From the NCBI GenBank assembly GCA_034104345.1, contig JAXEDY010000012.1, positions 1 through 44,071 of the forward strand: DNA of 44,071 nucleotides. The letters run 5' to 3'. Source of the stretch: HGM11416 sp034104345. GTDB taxonomy: Bacteria > Bacillota > Clostridia > Christensenellales > Borkfalkiaceae. Shown piece by piece: positions 7,941 to 15,572 of this stretch. The position numbers and the translations under genes are program-made. Within the stretch, counting starts at the first letter, position 1, and the number at the start of each line of letters is the position of its first letter. Below the pieces are notes generated by a model, which was not told the DNA's origin, did no database searches, and worked only from the letters and a program-made list of their open reading frames with translations.

Positions 7941-9731
7941 ATGGAACAAACGCAGAACTTAAATTCGGCGGGTAGAATAATTAAGGTCGCAGGACCTTTG
8001 ATAGTAGCCGAAAATATGGGCGATTGCAAAATGTTCGACGTCGTAAAAGTCGGCGAAAAAGAACTTATAGGCGAAATAATCGAACTCCGCGGCGACAAAG
8101 CGTCGGTGCAGGTTTACGAAGAAACTTCGCTTTTGGCGGTAGGCGATAAAGTCGTTTCGACGGGCGAACCCCTTTCGGTCGAACTTGCCCCCGGTCTTAT
8201 CGAAGGTATTTTCGACGGAATTCAGCGCCCGCTTGCCGAAATGGTTAAAAAATACGGCGACCGTATAAGCCGCGGAATACGCGTAAACAACCTCGACCGC
8301 GATAAAAAATGGACCTTTAACGCAACCGCGAAAGTCGGCGACGAAGTGGAAGCAGGCGACGAACTCGGATTTGTAGAAGAAACGAAGAGCGTACGTCATA
8401 AAATTATGGTTCCGTTCGGCGTTAAAGGCAAAATAAAAAGCATAAAATCGGGCGATTTCGCCATTACCGAAACCGTTGCCGAAATTCAGACCGAAAGCGG
8501 CGATAAAAAAATAACGATGTTGCAAAAGTGGCCGGTAAGAAAATCGCGCCCCTACGCTACGAAAATGCCGCCTTCGATGCCTATGGTAACCGGGCAAAGG
8601 GTAATAGACACGCTGTTCCCCGTGGCAAAAGGCGGGTGCGCCGCCGTTCCGGGACCTTTCGGAAGCGGCAAAACGGTAGTTCAGCACCAGCTTGCCAAGT
8701 GGGCCGACGCCGAAATAATCGTATACGTCGGATGCGGCGAACGCGGCAACGAAATGACCGACGTTTTAAACGAATTCCCCGAACTTAAAGATCCGAAAAC
8801 GGGCGAACCGCTTATGAAACGCACCGTGCTTATCGCAAACACTTCGGACATGCCGGTTGCCGCGCGCGAAGCGTCGATTTACACGGGCATTACGATAGCC
8901 GAATATTTCAGAGATATGGGATATAACGTTGCGATAATGGCAGATTCTACGTCGCGTTGGGCTGAAGCGCTGCGCGAAATGAGCGGACGACTCGAAGAAA
9001 TGCCCGGCGACGAAGGCTATCCCGCATACCTTGCTTCGCGCCTTGCCGAATTTTACGAACGCGCGGGCATAGTTAAAGTTTTGGGCAAAGAAGGTTTAAC
9101 CGGTTCGATAACCGCAATCGGAGCGGTATCGCCCCCCGGCGGCGACCTTTCCGAACCCGTATCGCAAGCCACGCTCCGCATAGTAAAGGTGTTCTGGGGC
9201 TTGTCGGCTTCGCTCGCATACAAACGTCACTTCCCCGCAATCGATTGGCTTATAAGTTATTCGCTTTACGCCGATCGTTTAGGCGATTGGTTTAAAGAAA
9301 AGGTTGCGCCCGATTACGTCGAACTGCGCGCGTTTATGATGAAAATTTTGCAAGAAGAAGCAAATCTCGACGAAATCGTTCGCCTTGTCGGTATGGACGC
9401 GCTTTCGTATAAAGACCGCATGACGATGGAAACCGCGAAAATCATCCGCGAAGACTATCTGCATCAGAACGCTTTCCACGAAACCGATACTTATACTTCG
9501 CTTGAAAAACAGCACAAAATGTTAAAACTCATTCACGAATTTTACGTTTTGGGTAATAAGGCGATAGATAACTACGCCGAACTCGACGATATTTTAAACA
9601 GCAAAGCCAAAGAGCGCATAGGCAGGGCGAAATACGTTCCCGAAAGCGAAATAAGTTCGCTCGACGATATTTTGCGCGATATGACGGTCGAACTTAAAAA
9701 ACTCGCCGAAACGGGCGAAAACGACGATTGA
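7941..9731 (+). CDS. ntpA: V-type ATPase catalytic subunit A
   Basis: A 596-residue catalytic subunit. Order: an N-terminal beta barrel, the bulge (non-homologous) domain around 110-200 that distinguishes A from F-type beta subunits, and the nucleotide domain with P-loop GPFGSGKT at 238-245 (Lys244). Further on are the VGCGERGNEM segment with the catalytic glutamate, the MADSTSRWAEALRE block, and a helical C-terminal domain. It hydrolyses or makes ATP in an A3B3 head with subunit B. Length and motifs are full, with no damage seen. Confidence 0.96.
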   Translation: MEQTQNLNSAGRIIKVAGPLIVAENMGDCKMFDVVKVGEKELIGEIIELRGDKASVQVYEETSLLAVGDKVVSTGEPLSVELAPGLIEGIFDGIQRPLAEMVKKYGDRISRGIRVNNLDRDKKWTFNATAKVGDEVEAGDELGFVEETKSVRHKIMVPFGVKGKIKSIKSGDFAITETVAEIQTESGDKKITMLQKWPVRKSRPYATKMPPSMPMVTGQRVIDTLFPVAKGGCAAVPGPFGSGKTVVQHQLAKWADAEIIVYVGCGERGNEMTDVLNEFPELKDPKTGEPLMKRTVLIANTSDMPVAAREASIYTGITIAEYFRDMGYNVAIMADSTSRWAEALREMSGRLEEMPGDEGYPAYLASRLAEFYERAGIVKVLGKEGLTGSITAIGAVSPPGGDLSEPVSQATLRIVKVFWGLSASLAYKRHFPAIDWLISYSLYADRLGDWFKEKVAPDYVELRAFMMKILQEEANLDEIVRLVGMDALSYKDRMTMETAKIIREDYLHQNAFHETDTYTSLEKQHKMLKLIHEFYVLGNKAIDNYAELDDILNSKAKERIGRAKYVPESEISSLDDILRDMTVELKKLAETGENDD

Positions 9732-9797
9732 TTGTATAAACGACCGATTATATAAATTACCTATTGCTATTTATCTACACGATTCAGGTGAAAACTA

Positions 9798-11174
9798 ATG
9801 TATAAAGAATATAAAACCATTAAAGAAGTCGTAGGGCCGTTGATGCTCGTCGAAGGCGTAGACGGCGTAGGCTATAACGAACTTGTTGAAATAACGCAGA
9901 AAAACGGCGAAGTCCGCCGCGGAAAAGTTCTCGAAGTTAAAGACGACAAAGCCGTCGTTCAACTTTTCGAAAGTTCGCAGGGCTTGAAAATAAGCGACTC
10001 GAAAGCAAGATTTTTGGGCAAAAGCATCGAACTTGCCGTTTCGCCCGATATGCTCGGCAGGGTGTTCGACGGTATGGGCAATCCCCGCGACGGCGGCGCG
10101 CCCGTTATCGCCGATAAACGTCTCGATATCAACGGCGAACCCATAAACCCCGCCGCGCGCGACTATCCCAACGAATTTATTCAGACGGGCATTTCTGCAA
10201 TCGACGGGCTTAACACCTTGGTCAGGGGGCAGAAACTTCCCGTGTTCAGCATGAGCGGCTTGCCGCACGCAGAACTCGCGGCGCAGATAGCTCGTCAGGC
10301 GGTAGTTAAAAACAGCGACGCGCCTTTTGCAGTAGTTTTTGCGGCTATCGGTATCACTTACGAAGAAGCCGAATATTTTATCGACGATTTCAGAAAAACG
10401 GGCGCTATCGAAAGAACGGTTTTATTTACCAACCTTGCAAGCGATCCCGCGGTAGAACGTATCGCAACCCCGCGTATGGCGCTTACTTGTGCCGAATATC
10501 TGGCGTTTGATTTGGGAATGCACGTTCTGGTTATAATGACCGACATTACGAACTATGCAGAAGCGTTGCGCGAAGTTTCGGCGGCGCGTAAAGAAGTCCC
10601 CGGCAGACGCGGCTATCCCGGTTATTTATATACCGACCTTGCCACGCTTTACGAGCGCGCGGGCAGAATAAAAGGCAAACAGGGTTCGATTACACAGATA
10701 CCTATTTTGACCATGCCCGAAGACGATAAAACGCACCCCATTCCCGACCTTACCGGTTATATTACCGAAGGACAAATCATTTTATCGCGCGAACTTTATA
10801 AAAAGAATATTGTTCCGCCCATCGACGTTCTGCCTTCGCTTTCACGTTTAAAAGATAAAGGTATAGGCGACGGCAAAACCCGCGAAGACCACGCCGACAC
10901 AATGAACCAGTTATTCGCGGCTTACGCAAGGGGCAAAGAATGTAAAGAACTCGCCGCAATTTTAGGCGATTCTGCTCTTACCGAAATCGATAAACTTTAT
11001 GCGGCGTTCGCCGAAGAATTCGAAAAACTTTACGTTTCGCAGGGCTTTACGACGAACAGAACCATCGAACAAACTCTCGATTTGGGCTGGAAACTTTTGG
11101 CTAAACTTCCGCGCGCCGAACTTAAACGTATTAAAGAAAAATATCTCGATAAATATCTTCCCGCACAAAATTAA
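9798..11174 (+). CDS. ntpB: V-type ATPase regulatory subunit B
   Basis: A 458-residue non-catalytic head subunit. It has the same fold as A but lacks a P-loop; the equivalent segment is SMSGLPHAELAAQIARQA near residue 150. It keeps the arginine finger in PSLSRLKDKGIG at Arg350, which is the same number as in E. hirae NtpB. It alternates with A in the hexameric head and completes the catalytic site. It is 66 bp downstream of ntpA with a moderate ribosome binding site (CAGGTG). Confidence 0.95.
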   Translation: MYKEYKTIKEVVGPLMLVEGVDGVGYNELVEITQKNGEVRRGKVLEVKDDKAVVQLFESSQGLKISDSKARFLGKSIELAVSPDMLGRVFDGMGNPRDGGAPVIADKRLDINGEPINPAARDYPNEFIQTGISAIDGLNTLVRGQKLPVFSMSGLPHAELAAQIARQAVVKNSDAPFAVVFAAIGITYEEAEYFIDDFRKTGAIERTVLFTNLASDPAVERIATPRMALTCAEYLAFDLGMHVLVIMTDITNYAEALREVSAARKEVPGRRGYPGYLYTDLATLYERAGRIKGKQGSITQIPILTMPEDDKTHPIPDLTGYITEGQIILSRELYKKNIVPPIDVLPSLSRLKDKGIGDGKTREDHADTMNQLFAAYARGKECKELAAILGDSALTEIDKLYAAFAEEFEKLYVSQGFTTNRTIEQTLDLGWKLLAKLPRAELKRIKEKYLDKYLPAQN

Positions 11175-11269
11175 CCGTTACAGGAAACGGCGGTAAAATT
11201 GCGCGGCAGCAGTAAAATTTAAACGCGAAAAAATATAAAAAACTTAAAATCAACGATAAAAAGGTAAAA

Positions 11270-11902
11270 ATGGCACGAATAAACGTAAACCCCACCCGAA
11301 TGGAGTTGAAAAAACTTAAAGCGCGGCTTAAAACCGCAACGCGCGGGCATAAACTTTTAAAGGATAAATCCGACGAAATGATCCGCCGTTTTTCGGTGCT
11401 TTTAAAACGCAACAAAACTCTGCGCGACGAAGTGGAAAAAGAACTTTCGTCCGTTTTAAAAGAGTTTGCGTTCGCAAAAGCGCTGCTTAGTTCGGCTGCT
11501 ATCGAAAACGCGTTTATGATGCCCACCGCTTCGCTTAGTTTAAACCTTGAAACCGCGTCGATTATGAACGTTGCCGTTCCTAAAATCACCGTAAGCGAGC
11601 AGAAAAGCGACGAACCTTATCCTTATGCGTTTACGGGCGTTACCAGCGAAGCCGACTATTCGGTTAAAAAAATCACCGAAGTAATTAAAAAACTCGTTGA
11701 ACTTGCCGAAGTCGAAAAACAGGTGGCTATGCTCGCCGACGAAATCGAAAAGAACAAACGCCGCGTTAACGCACTCGAATACGTTATGATTCCGCAACTT
11801 AACGAAACCATTAAATATATCACTTCAAAACTCGACGAAAACGAGCGCGCGGCTACAACCCGCCTTATGAAAGTTAAAGATATGATAGCCGAAAGGGCGT
11901 AG
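11270..11902 (+). CDS. ntpD: V-type ATPase subunit D (central stalk shaft)
   Basis: A 210-residue protein with the characteristic opening RINVNPTRMELKKLKARL and long N- and C-terminal helices flanking a short middle region. This is the antiparallel coiled coil that rotates inside the A3B3 head. It is the last gene of the operon; the E. hirae ntpH/ntpJ genes are not present. The operon is closed by the hairpin at 12002-12043. Confidence 0.93.
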   Translation: MARINVNPTRMELKKLKARLKTATRGHKLLKDKSDEMIRRFSVLLKRNKTLRDEVEKELSSVLKEFAFAKALLSSAAIENAFMMPTASLSLNLETASIMNVAVPKITVSEQKSDEPYPYAFTGVTSEADYSVKKITEVIKKLVELAEVEKQVAMLADEIEKNKRRVNALEYVMIPQLNETIKYITSKLDENERAATTRLMKVKDMIAERA

Positions 11903-12001
11903 CGCTCATATTTAAAAAAATAAAAATCGGCGCAGGCTTTACTGCTGAAAATAAAGCGGCTTTTAACGGCGCTTAAAGATTAAAAAATAACTTAAAACAC
12001 A

Positions 12002-12043
12002 AAACCGCCGCAGGCAAAATTTATTGCCCGCGGCGGTTTTTTT
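12002..12043 (+). terminator. Intrinsic terminator after the V-ATPase operon, probably bidirectional
   Basis: AAACCGCCGC (12002-12011) pairs with GCGGCGGTTT (12030-12039), and the T-run extends to 12043. The loop contains a second pairing, GGCAA/TTGCC. On the minus strand the same hairpin is followed by four T, so it may also end the convergent zinc-ribbon gene. Confidence 0.85.
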
Positions 12044-12350
12044 AGTTATAGTGATTTAATATTAAAGACAATATTATGTTTGTAACCGTAACGTACGTTA
12101 TCGCAATCAAAAGCAAAACGACAAATCCTATAATCGCGCCTTTTCCTGCCGATTTTGCACGCAAGGGCATTTGGTCTTTCCATACAAAATATAAAATCAA
12201 GCCTACTATCGGAAGAAAAAAACTTAAAATCGCATAACCCGCACTCGGCGCGTCGCTTACAGTTGTAGTAAGCGGTTTAATCTGAACGCCGCACTTGGGG
12301 CATATAACGGCATTATCGTCGATTTGTTCTTTGCAGTTCGGGCATTCCAT
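12042..12350 (-). CDS. Zinc-ribbon membrane protein
   Basis: A 102-residue protein. Residues 1-25 form a double-CxxC zinc ribbon (CPNCKEQIDDNAVICPKCG). A short linker follows, then two hydrophobic helices separated by a basic loop (about residues 40-58 and 72-95). This is a common small architecture in Firmicutes with no assigned activity; the ribbon would lie in the cytoplasm. It is divergent from the XRE regulator gene, and its promoter contains an operator-like inverted repeat, so it is probably the regulator's target. The exact function is unknown. Confidence 0.8.
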   Translation of the reverse strand: MECPNCKEQIDDNAVICPKCGVQIKPLTTTVSDAPSAGYAILSFFLPIVGLILYFVWKDQMPLRAKSAGKGAIIGFVVLLLIAITYVTVTNIILSLILNHYN

Positions 12351-12400
12351 AGCGTTTTTCCTTAATACTTGATATTTTCTTACGAAAATTCGTTATTTTT

Positions 12401-12429
12401 ATTATATTCCCATAATAATGGGAAGTCAA
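12401..12429 (-). promoter_or_regulatory. Promoter of the zinc-ribbon gene
   Basis: On the minus strand there is TTGACT (12429-12424), a 17-bp spacer and TATAAT (12406-12401). The spacer is filled by the inverted repeat at 12407-12424, so a protein bound there would block RNA polymerase. Confidence 0.75.
12407..12424. promoter_or_regulatory. Operator-like inverted repeat 1
   Basis: TTCCCAT-AATA-ATGGGAA, perfect 7-bp arms. It occupies the spacer of the zinc-ribbon promoter and lies 38 bp before the XRE start codon. It shares the CCCA/TGGG arms with repeat 2 at 12434-12455. It is a probable binding site of the adjacent XRE protein (inference). Confidence 0.65.
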
Positions 12430-12433
12430 GTAA

Positions 12434-12455
12434 TTTTCCCATATTTGTGGGAAAA
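12434..12455. promoter_or_regulatory. Operator-like inverted repeat 2
   Basis: TTTTCCCA-TATTTG-TGGGAAAA, perfect 8-bp arms, 7 bp before the probable ATG of the XRE gene. A protein bound here would interfere with its own transcription or translation start. Centre-to-centre distance to repeat 1 is 29 bp. Confidence 0.65.
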
Positions 12456-12462
12456 TAAGATT

Positions 12463-12675
12463 ATGGAATTTGAAACTTTTGGCGAAAGGCTTAAAAACTT
12501 GCGCAAAGAAAAGGGAATAGGGCAGGTTGAGCTTGCAAAACAGATAGGCGTAGGCAAATCGGTAATAAGTTTGTGGGAAATAAACAAATGCGAACCCACA
12601 CTCGGCAAACTTATATCGCTTTCAAAATTTTTCGACGTATCAATCGACTATCTTGCCGGGCTTGAAAAAGATTGA
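12463..12675 (+). CDS. XRE-family helix-turn-helix regulator
   Basis: A 70-residue single-domain HTH_3/XRE protein: FGERLKNLRKEKG, the recognition helix-turn-helix QVELAKQIGVGKSVISLWE, then PTLGKLISLSKFFDVSIDYLAG. This is the classical Cro/CI-like fold with no effector domain. I chose the ATG at 12463 because the protein then starts exactly at the domain. An in-frame ATG at 12418 would put 15 unlikely residues in front and lies inside an operator. It probably represses itself and the divergent zinc-ribbon gene through the inverted repeats. Confidence 0.88.
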   Translation: MEFETFGERLKNLRKEKGIGQVELAKQIGVGKSVISLWEINKCEPTLGKLISLSKFFDVSIDYLAGLEKD

Positions 12676-12692
12676 TTTTTCTTTTTTTATCG

Positions 12693-12727
12693 TAGCGGGT
12701 AATTTTTTAATTTTTACCCGCTATTTT
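12693..12727 (+). terminator. Intrinsic terminator after the XRE gene
   Basis: TAGCGGGTAA (12693-12702) pairs perfectly with TTACCCGCTA (12714-12723), followed by TTTT. It is placed just before the tRNA promoter. Confidence 0.75.
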
Positions 12728-12729
12728 GC

Positions 12730-12758
12730 TTGCAAAATTCAAGCGTTTATAGTAAAAT
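12730..12758 (+). promoter_or_regulatory. Promoter of tRNA-Val
   Basis: TTGCAA (12730-12735), 17 bp, TAAAAT (12753-12758), 12 nt before the mature 5' end. Confidence 0.65.
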
Positions 12759-12770
12759 AAAAAAAGTTAC

Positions 12771-12847
12771 GGGGGCGTAGCCCAGTTGGTTAGAGCGCCT
12801 GCTTGACATGCAGGAGGTCAATAGTTCGAGCCTATCCGTCCCCACCA
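12771..12847 (+). tRNA. tRNA-Val (anticodon GAC)
   Basis: A 77-nt cloverleaf with encoded CCA. The acceptor stem GGGGGCG/CGTCCCC pairs with one G-T, and the discriminator is A. The D-arm is AGCCCAGTTGGTTAGAGC. The anticodon stem CCTGC/GCAGG encloses the loop TTGACAT, giving anticodon GAC. The T-arm ATAG-TTCGAGC-CTAT has one weak outer pair. Followed at once by an intrinsic terminator. A 21-nt piece of its 3' end is repeated at 13001-13021. Confidence 0.95.
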
Positions 12848-12961
12848 TAACGTAAACGGCACTTTATTCGAAGTGCCGTTTTTCGTTATAATTAAGATAG
12901 GCTCGAACTATAACGAGCGGAGCGAGTAAATATATATAATAATGATTTTCGGCGCAAACGG
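12827..12961 (+). repeat. Duplicated tRNA-tail/terminator block, copy 1
   Basis: 135 bp starting inside the tRNA T-arm and running through the terminator into AT-rich DNA. It recurs at 13001-13135 with a 174-bp offset and only one difference (G12852 versus T13026). The block also contains, at 12895-12910, the exact reverse complement of the tRNA T-arm sequence ATAGTTCGAGCCTATC (12821-12836). Confidence 0.85.
12854..12883 (+). terminator. Intrinsic terminator of tRNA-Val
   Basis: AAACGGCACTT (12854-12864), loop TATTCG, AAGTGCCGTTT (12871-12881), then T. The left arm shares the 11-mer AACGGCACTTT with the core of the recurrent intergenic element. Confidence 0.85.
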
Positions 12962-13000
12962 AGTTTACCAAAAACGCAAAGCGTTTTTCCGAAATATCTG

Positions 13001-13135
13001 CGAGCCTATCCGTCCCCACCATAACTTAAACGGCACTTTATTCGAAGTGCCGTTTTTCGTTATAATTAAGATAGGCTCGAACTATAACGAGCGGAGCGAG
13101 TAAATATATATAATAATGATTTTCGGCGCAAACGG
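13001..13135 (+). repeat. Duplicated tRNA-tail/terminator block, copy 2
   Basis: Second copy of 12827-12961. It includes the last 21 nt of the tRNA with CCA and a second full terminator hairpin (13028-13057), but no tRNA body in front. It is therefore a dead remnant, made by tandem duplication or by insertion at the tRNA end. Confidence 0.85.
13028..13057 (+). terminator. Duplicate terminator hairpin
   Basis: Identical to the tRNA-Val terminator stem and loop (AAACGGCACTT/AAGTGCCGTTT), 174 bp downstream of it. Confidence 0.75.
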
Positions 13136-13155
13136 TTATCTTTTGAAAGATGAGA

Positions 13156-13637
13156 GGCTATTTCGAATGTTCCGTCGTTTATAAAAAAGACAACGCTTAT
13201 CGGGCGATTCGTGAATCGCCCCTACTATTAAAAGGTTATATTGTGTGTTTTAATTGTAGGGGAGACCATTGGGCTCCCGCATTTTTACCAAAAAATATTC
13301 GTAGTGAACGGCGCCCACGACGTCCCGCTGTTTAGTAAAAAACAACCGCTTGGTAAAATAATTGTATGGGCTATTTCGAATGTTCCGTCGTTTGTAAAAA
13401 AGACAACGCTTATCGGGCGATTCGTGAATCGCCCCTACTATTAAAAGGTTATATTTGTATTCTAATTGTAGGGGAGACCATTGGTCTCCCGCATTTTTAC
13501 CAAAAAATATTCGTAGAGGACGGCGCCCACGACGTCCCTATGTTTAATAAACAACAACCGCTTGGTAAAATAATTGTATGGGCTATTTCGAATGTTCCGT
13601 CGTTTATTAAAAAGACAACGCTTATCGGGCGATTCGT
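13156..13637 (+). repeat. 213-bp tandem repeat, about 2.3 copies
   Basis: Copies begin with GGCTATTTCGAATGTTCCGT at 13156, 13369 and 13581; the third is cut off at 13637. Each unit carries short palindromes, such as GGGCGATTC-GT-GAATCGCCC (13202-13221) and a GGGGAGACCATTGG..CTCCC type hairpin. A related 19-bp palindrome GGGCGACC-ATT-GGTCGCCC stands alone at 13676-13694. Open frames in this stretch follow the repeat and have no ribosome binding site, so no gene is called. Such palindromes are often dispersed non-coding repeats in Firmicutes genomes. Confidence 0.85.
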
Positions 13638-13703
13638 ACCCCTTACCATTATGAACGTGAAAATGAATAAAAAACGGGCGACCATTGGTCGCCCTTACGG
13701 TAA

Positions 13704-13755
13704 AAATATGATAAAAGTCTGTCTATAAGTCGATTATCGGCACATTTGCAAAATT
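13704..13755 (+). repeat. Recurrent structured intergenic element, copy B (degenerate)
   Basis: The core CTATAAGTCGATTATCGGCA (from 13723), preceded by AAAAGTCTGT, matches copies A, C, D and E. The closing stem is lost (right side CATTTGCAAAATT). It lies at the end of the tandem-repeat zone, with no gene directly after it. Confidence 0.6.
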
Positions 13756-14004
13756 AAAAACCGCTGTCGCCACTTGGGAAAAGTGTCAACGAAGTTGACG
13801 AAAGGAGACGATATTCGTATAAATAAAATCCGCTTCAGTCGGTTGTTAATGCAATCGACGCCCGCTCGCCGCGGCGGCTATCCTTTTGTCGGCAAGCCGA
13901 CATTACACTTTCGCTCAACATGGCAAAGTGCGGTAGACGACTGCGCTCACGCTCAAAAGCCCGTAAAAACAAAAGATTGCCTGATTATTAAACGCTAAAA
14001 AGTC
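13756..14004. other. Intergenic region, no supported gene
   Basis: About 250 bp with small inverted repeats (TGTCGGCAAGCCGACA near 13892 and CACTTTCGC..GCAAAGTG). A 74-codon frame runs through it, but its translation is irregular and its composition differs from real genes nearby. Confidence 0.5.
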
Positions 14005-14033
14005 TTGACATATTCTTTGCGCCGTGATAAAAT
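14005..14033 (+). promoter_or_regulatory. Promoter of the rhaB-rhaD genes (extended -10)
   Basis: TTGACA (14005-14010), 17 bp, TGA-TAAAAT with the -10 at 14028-14033. An ATG for a six-codon frame (14042-14062, MKKCVG) lies only 8 nt after the -10. The true leader before rhaB is about 110 nt and holds no known riboswitch. Confidence 0.75.
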
Positions 14034-14150
14034 ATCTTTGTATGAAAAAATGCGTCGGATAAAAGGCAATTCGGCTATTTTACCGCTAAAAATGCGGATT
14101 TGCTATCGCCTTAAAGCATTTTTAATGCATAACGACAATCGGAGAAAAAC

Positions 14151-15449
14151 ATGAAAAATTATCTTGCGATAGATATCGGCGCAACGAGCGGCAGACATAT
14201 CGTCGACAGCAACGGAACTTTAACCGAAGTTTTCCGTTTCGATACGGGCTTTAAGCGCGACGAAAACGGAACGCTTATCTGCGACGTTAAAAAACTTTTC
14301 GAAAACGTTAAACAGGGCATAAAAATCGCGCTTGAAAAGTTTGAAAAAATCGAAAGCCTGGCAATAGATACCTGGGGCGTCGATTACGTTTTGTTAAGCG
14401 GCGACGAAGAAATTTTGCCCTGCGTAAGTTATCGTGACAGCCGCACGCAAAAATCCGTGCCGCTCGTTCACGAAAAAATTCCGTTTAACCGCCTTTACGA
14501 AATTACCGGCACCCAATTCCAAGAATTCAACACGATTTATCAACTTTATTGTGACAAAATTTCGGGTAAGTTAAACGGTGCGACCGATTTTTTAATGCTT
14601 CCCGAATATCTGAATTATAAACTTACGGGAAAAAAGGTTAAAGAATACACCGCGGCTTCAACGACCGGAATGGTAAACGCAAAAACCCGAGAATTCGACG
14701 ACGAAATAATTTCGGCGCTCGGTTATAACAAAGATTTGTTTAAAAAACTGCATCTTGCGGGCGAAACCGTGGGGTTTTTATCCGAAAGCGTCGCAAGCGA
14801 AGTGGGCGGGCAGGTTAAAGTCGTTTTGTGCGCTTCGCACGATACGGCAAGCGCGTTCGAAGCAATCGATTCCGAACCCGATTCGGTTATAATTTCAAGC
14901 GGCACATGGTCGCTCGTCGGCGTTAAGTTAAAAGAACCCATAACGAGCGGAATCGCTAAAAAATATAACTTCGCATGCGAAGGCGGGGTGGGGTATATCC
15001 GCTTTTTGCGCAACATTACGGGAATGTGGATTAACGTTAAGTTGCACGAAGAATTTAAAAAATCGTTCGACGAAATGACCGCTTTGGCTCGCGAAAGCAC
15101 CTTTAACGGAATTTTCGACGTAAACGATCCGTCGTTTACCGCGCCGGATTGCATGAATAAGGCGATAACCGACTATTTTATCGCCCGCGGCGAAAAAGCA
15201 CCCGAAACCGACGGCGATTTTTATCGTGCGGCTTACCGCTCGCTTGCTTACGGTTATGGCGAAACGGTTAAACAGATAGAAGAGATCACGGGTAAGCCAT
15301 ATAACAAAATTTACATCGTGGGCGGCGGCGCGAAAAATAAGTTTTTAAACGGTTTAACGCAAGAACTTACGGGCAAAGAAGTAGTGGCGCTCCCCATCGA
15401 AGCAACTTCGATAGGCAATTTGAAACTTCAAAAAAAAGTCGGCGAATAA
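14151..15449 (+). CDS. rhaB: Rhamnulokinase (FGGY kinase), short C-terminus
   Basis: A 432-residue sugar kinase that phosphorylates L-rhamnulose at O1. The FGGY-family phosphate-1 motif AIDIGATSGR is at the N-terminus. The rhamnulokinase signatures WGVDYVLL and YRD are present, the catalytic Asp lies in CASHDTASA, and SSGTWSLVG and VGGGAKN form the nucleotide site. The protein ends soon after EATSIGN, about 30-50 residues before the usual end of RhaB (about 465-490 aa), so the last helix is missing or replaced. Good Shine-Dalgarno (CGGAG). It lies 123 bp before rhaD. No rhamnose isomerase, mutarotase or transporter is in the window. Confidence 0.88.
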   Translation: MKNYLAIDIGATSGRHIVDSNGTLTEVFRFDTGFKRDENGTLICDVKKLFENVKQGIKIALEKFEKIESLAIDTWGVDYVLLSGDEEILPCVSYRDSRTQKSVPLVHEKIPFNRLYEITGTQFQEFNTIYQLYCDKISGKLNGATDFLMLPEYLNYKLTGKKVKEYTAASTTGMVNAKTREFDDEIISALGYNKDLFKKLHLAGETVGFLSESVASEVGGQVKVVLCASHDTASAFEAIDSEPDSVIISSGTWSLVGVKLKEPITSGIAKKYNFACEGGVGYIRFLRNITGMWINVKLHEEFKKSFDEMTALARESTFNGIFDVNDPSFTAPDCMNKAITDYFIARGEKAPETDGDFYRAAYRSLAYGYGETVKQIEEITGKPYNKIYIVGGGAKNKFLNGLTQELTGKEVVALPIEATSIGNLKLQKKVGE

Positions 15450-15572
15450 ACGGTGCAGGCGCACACGAATAAACGCAGATAAAAACCGTATAGCGGTTCG
15501 GCTTTATAATAAAAAACGATAAAAAATTAAAACAAAATTGCGCTTTTTTCGCGCAAGGGAGATAAACTTTTT

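Noticed and set aside
13150..13728. Three overlapping frames of 61-120 codons on the + strand
   Set aside because: They translate the 213-bp tandem repeat itself, have no ribosome binding site, and restart with each copy. They are repeat artefacts, not genes.
13774..13998. A 74-codon frame before the rha promoter
   Set aside because: No Shine-Dalgarno, unusual amino-acid mix, and it consists of small inverted repeats. Treated as non-coding.
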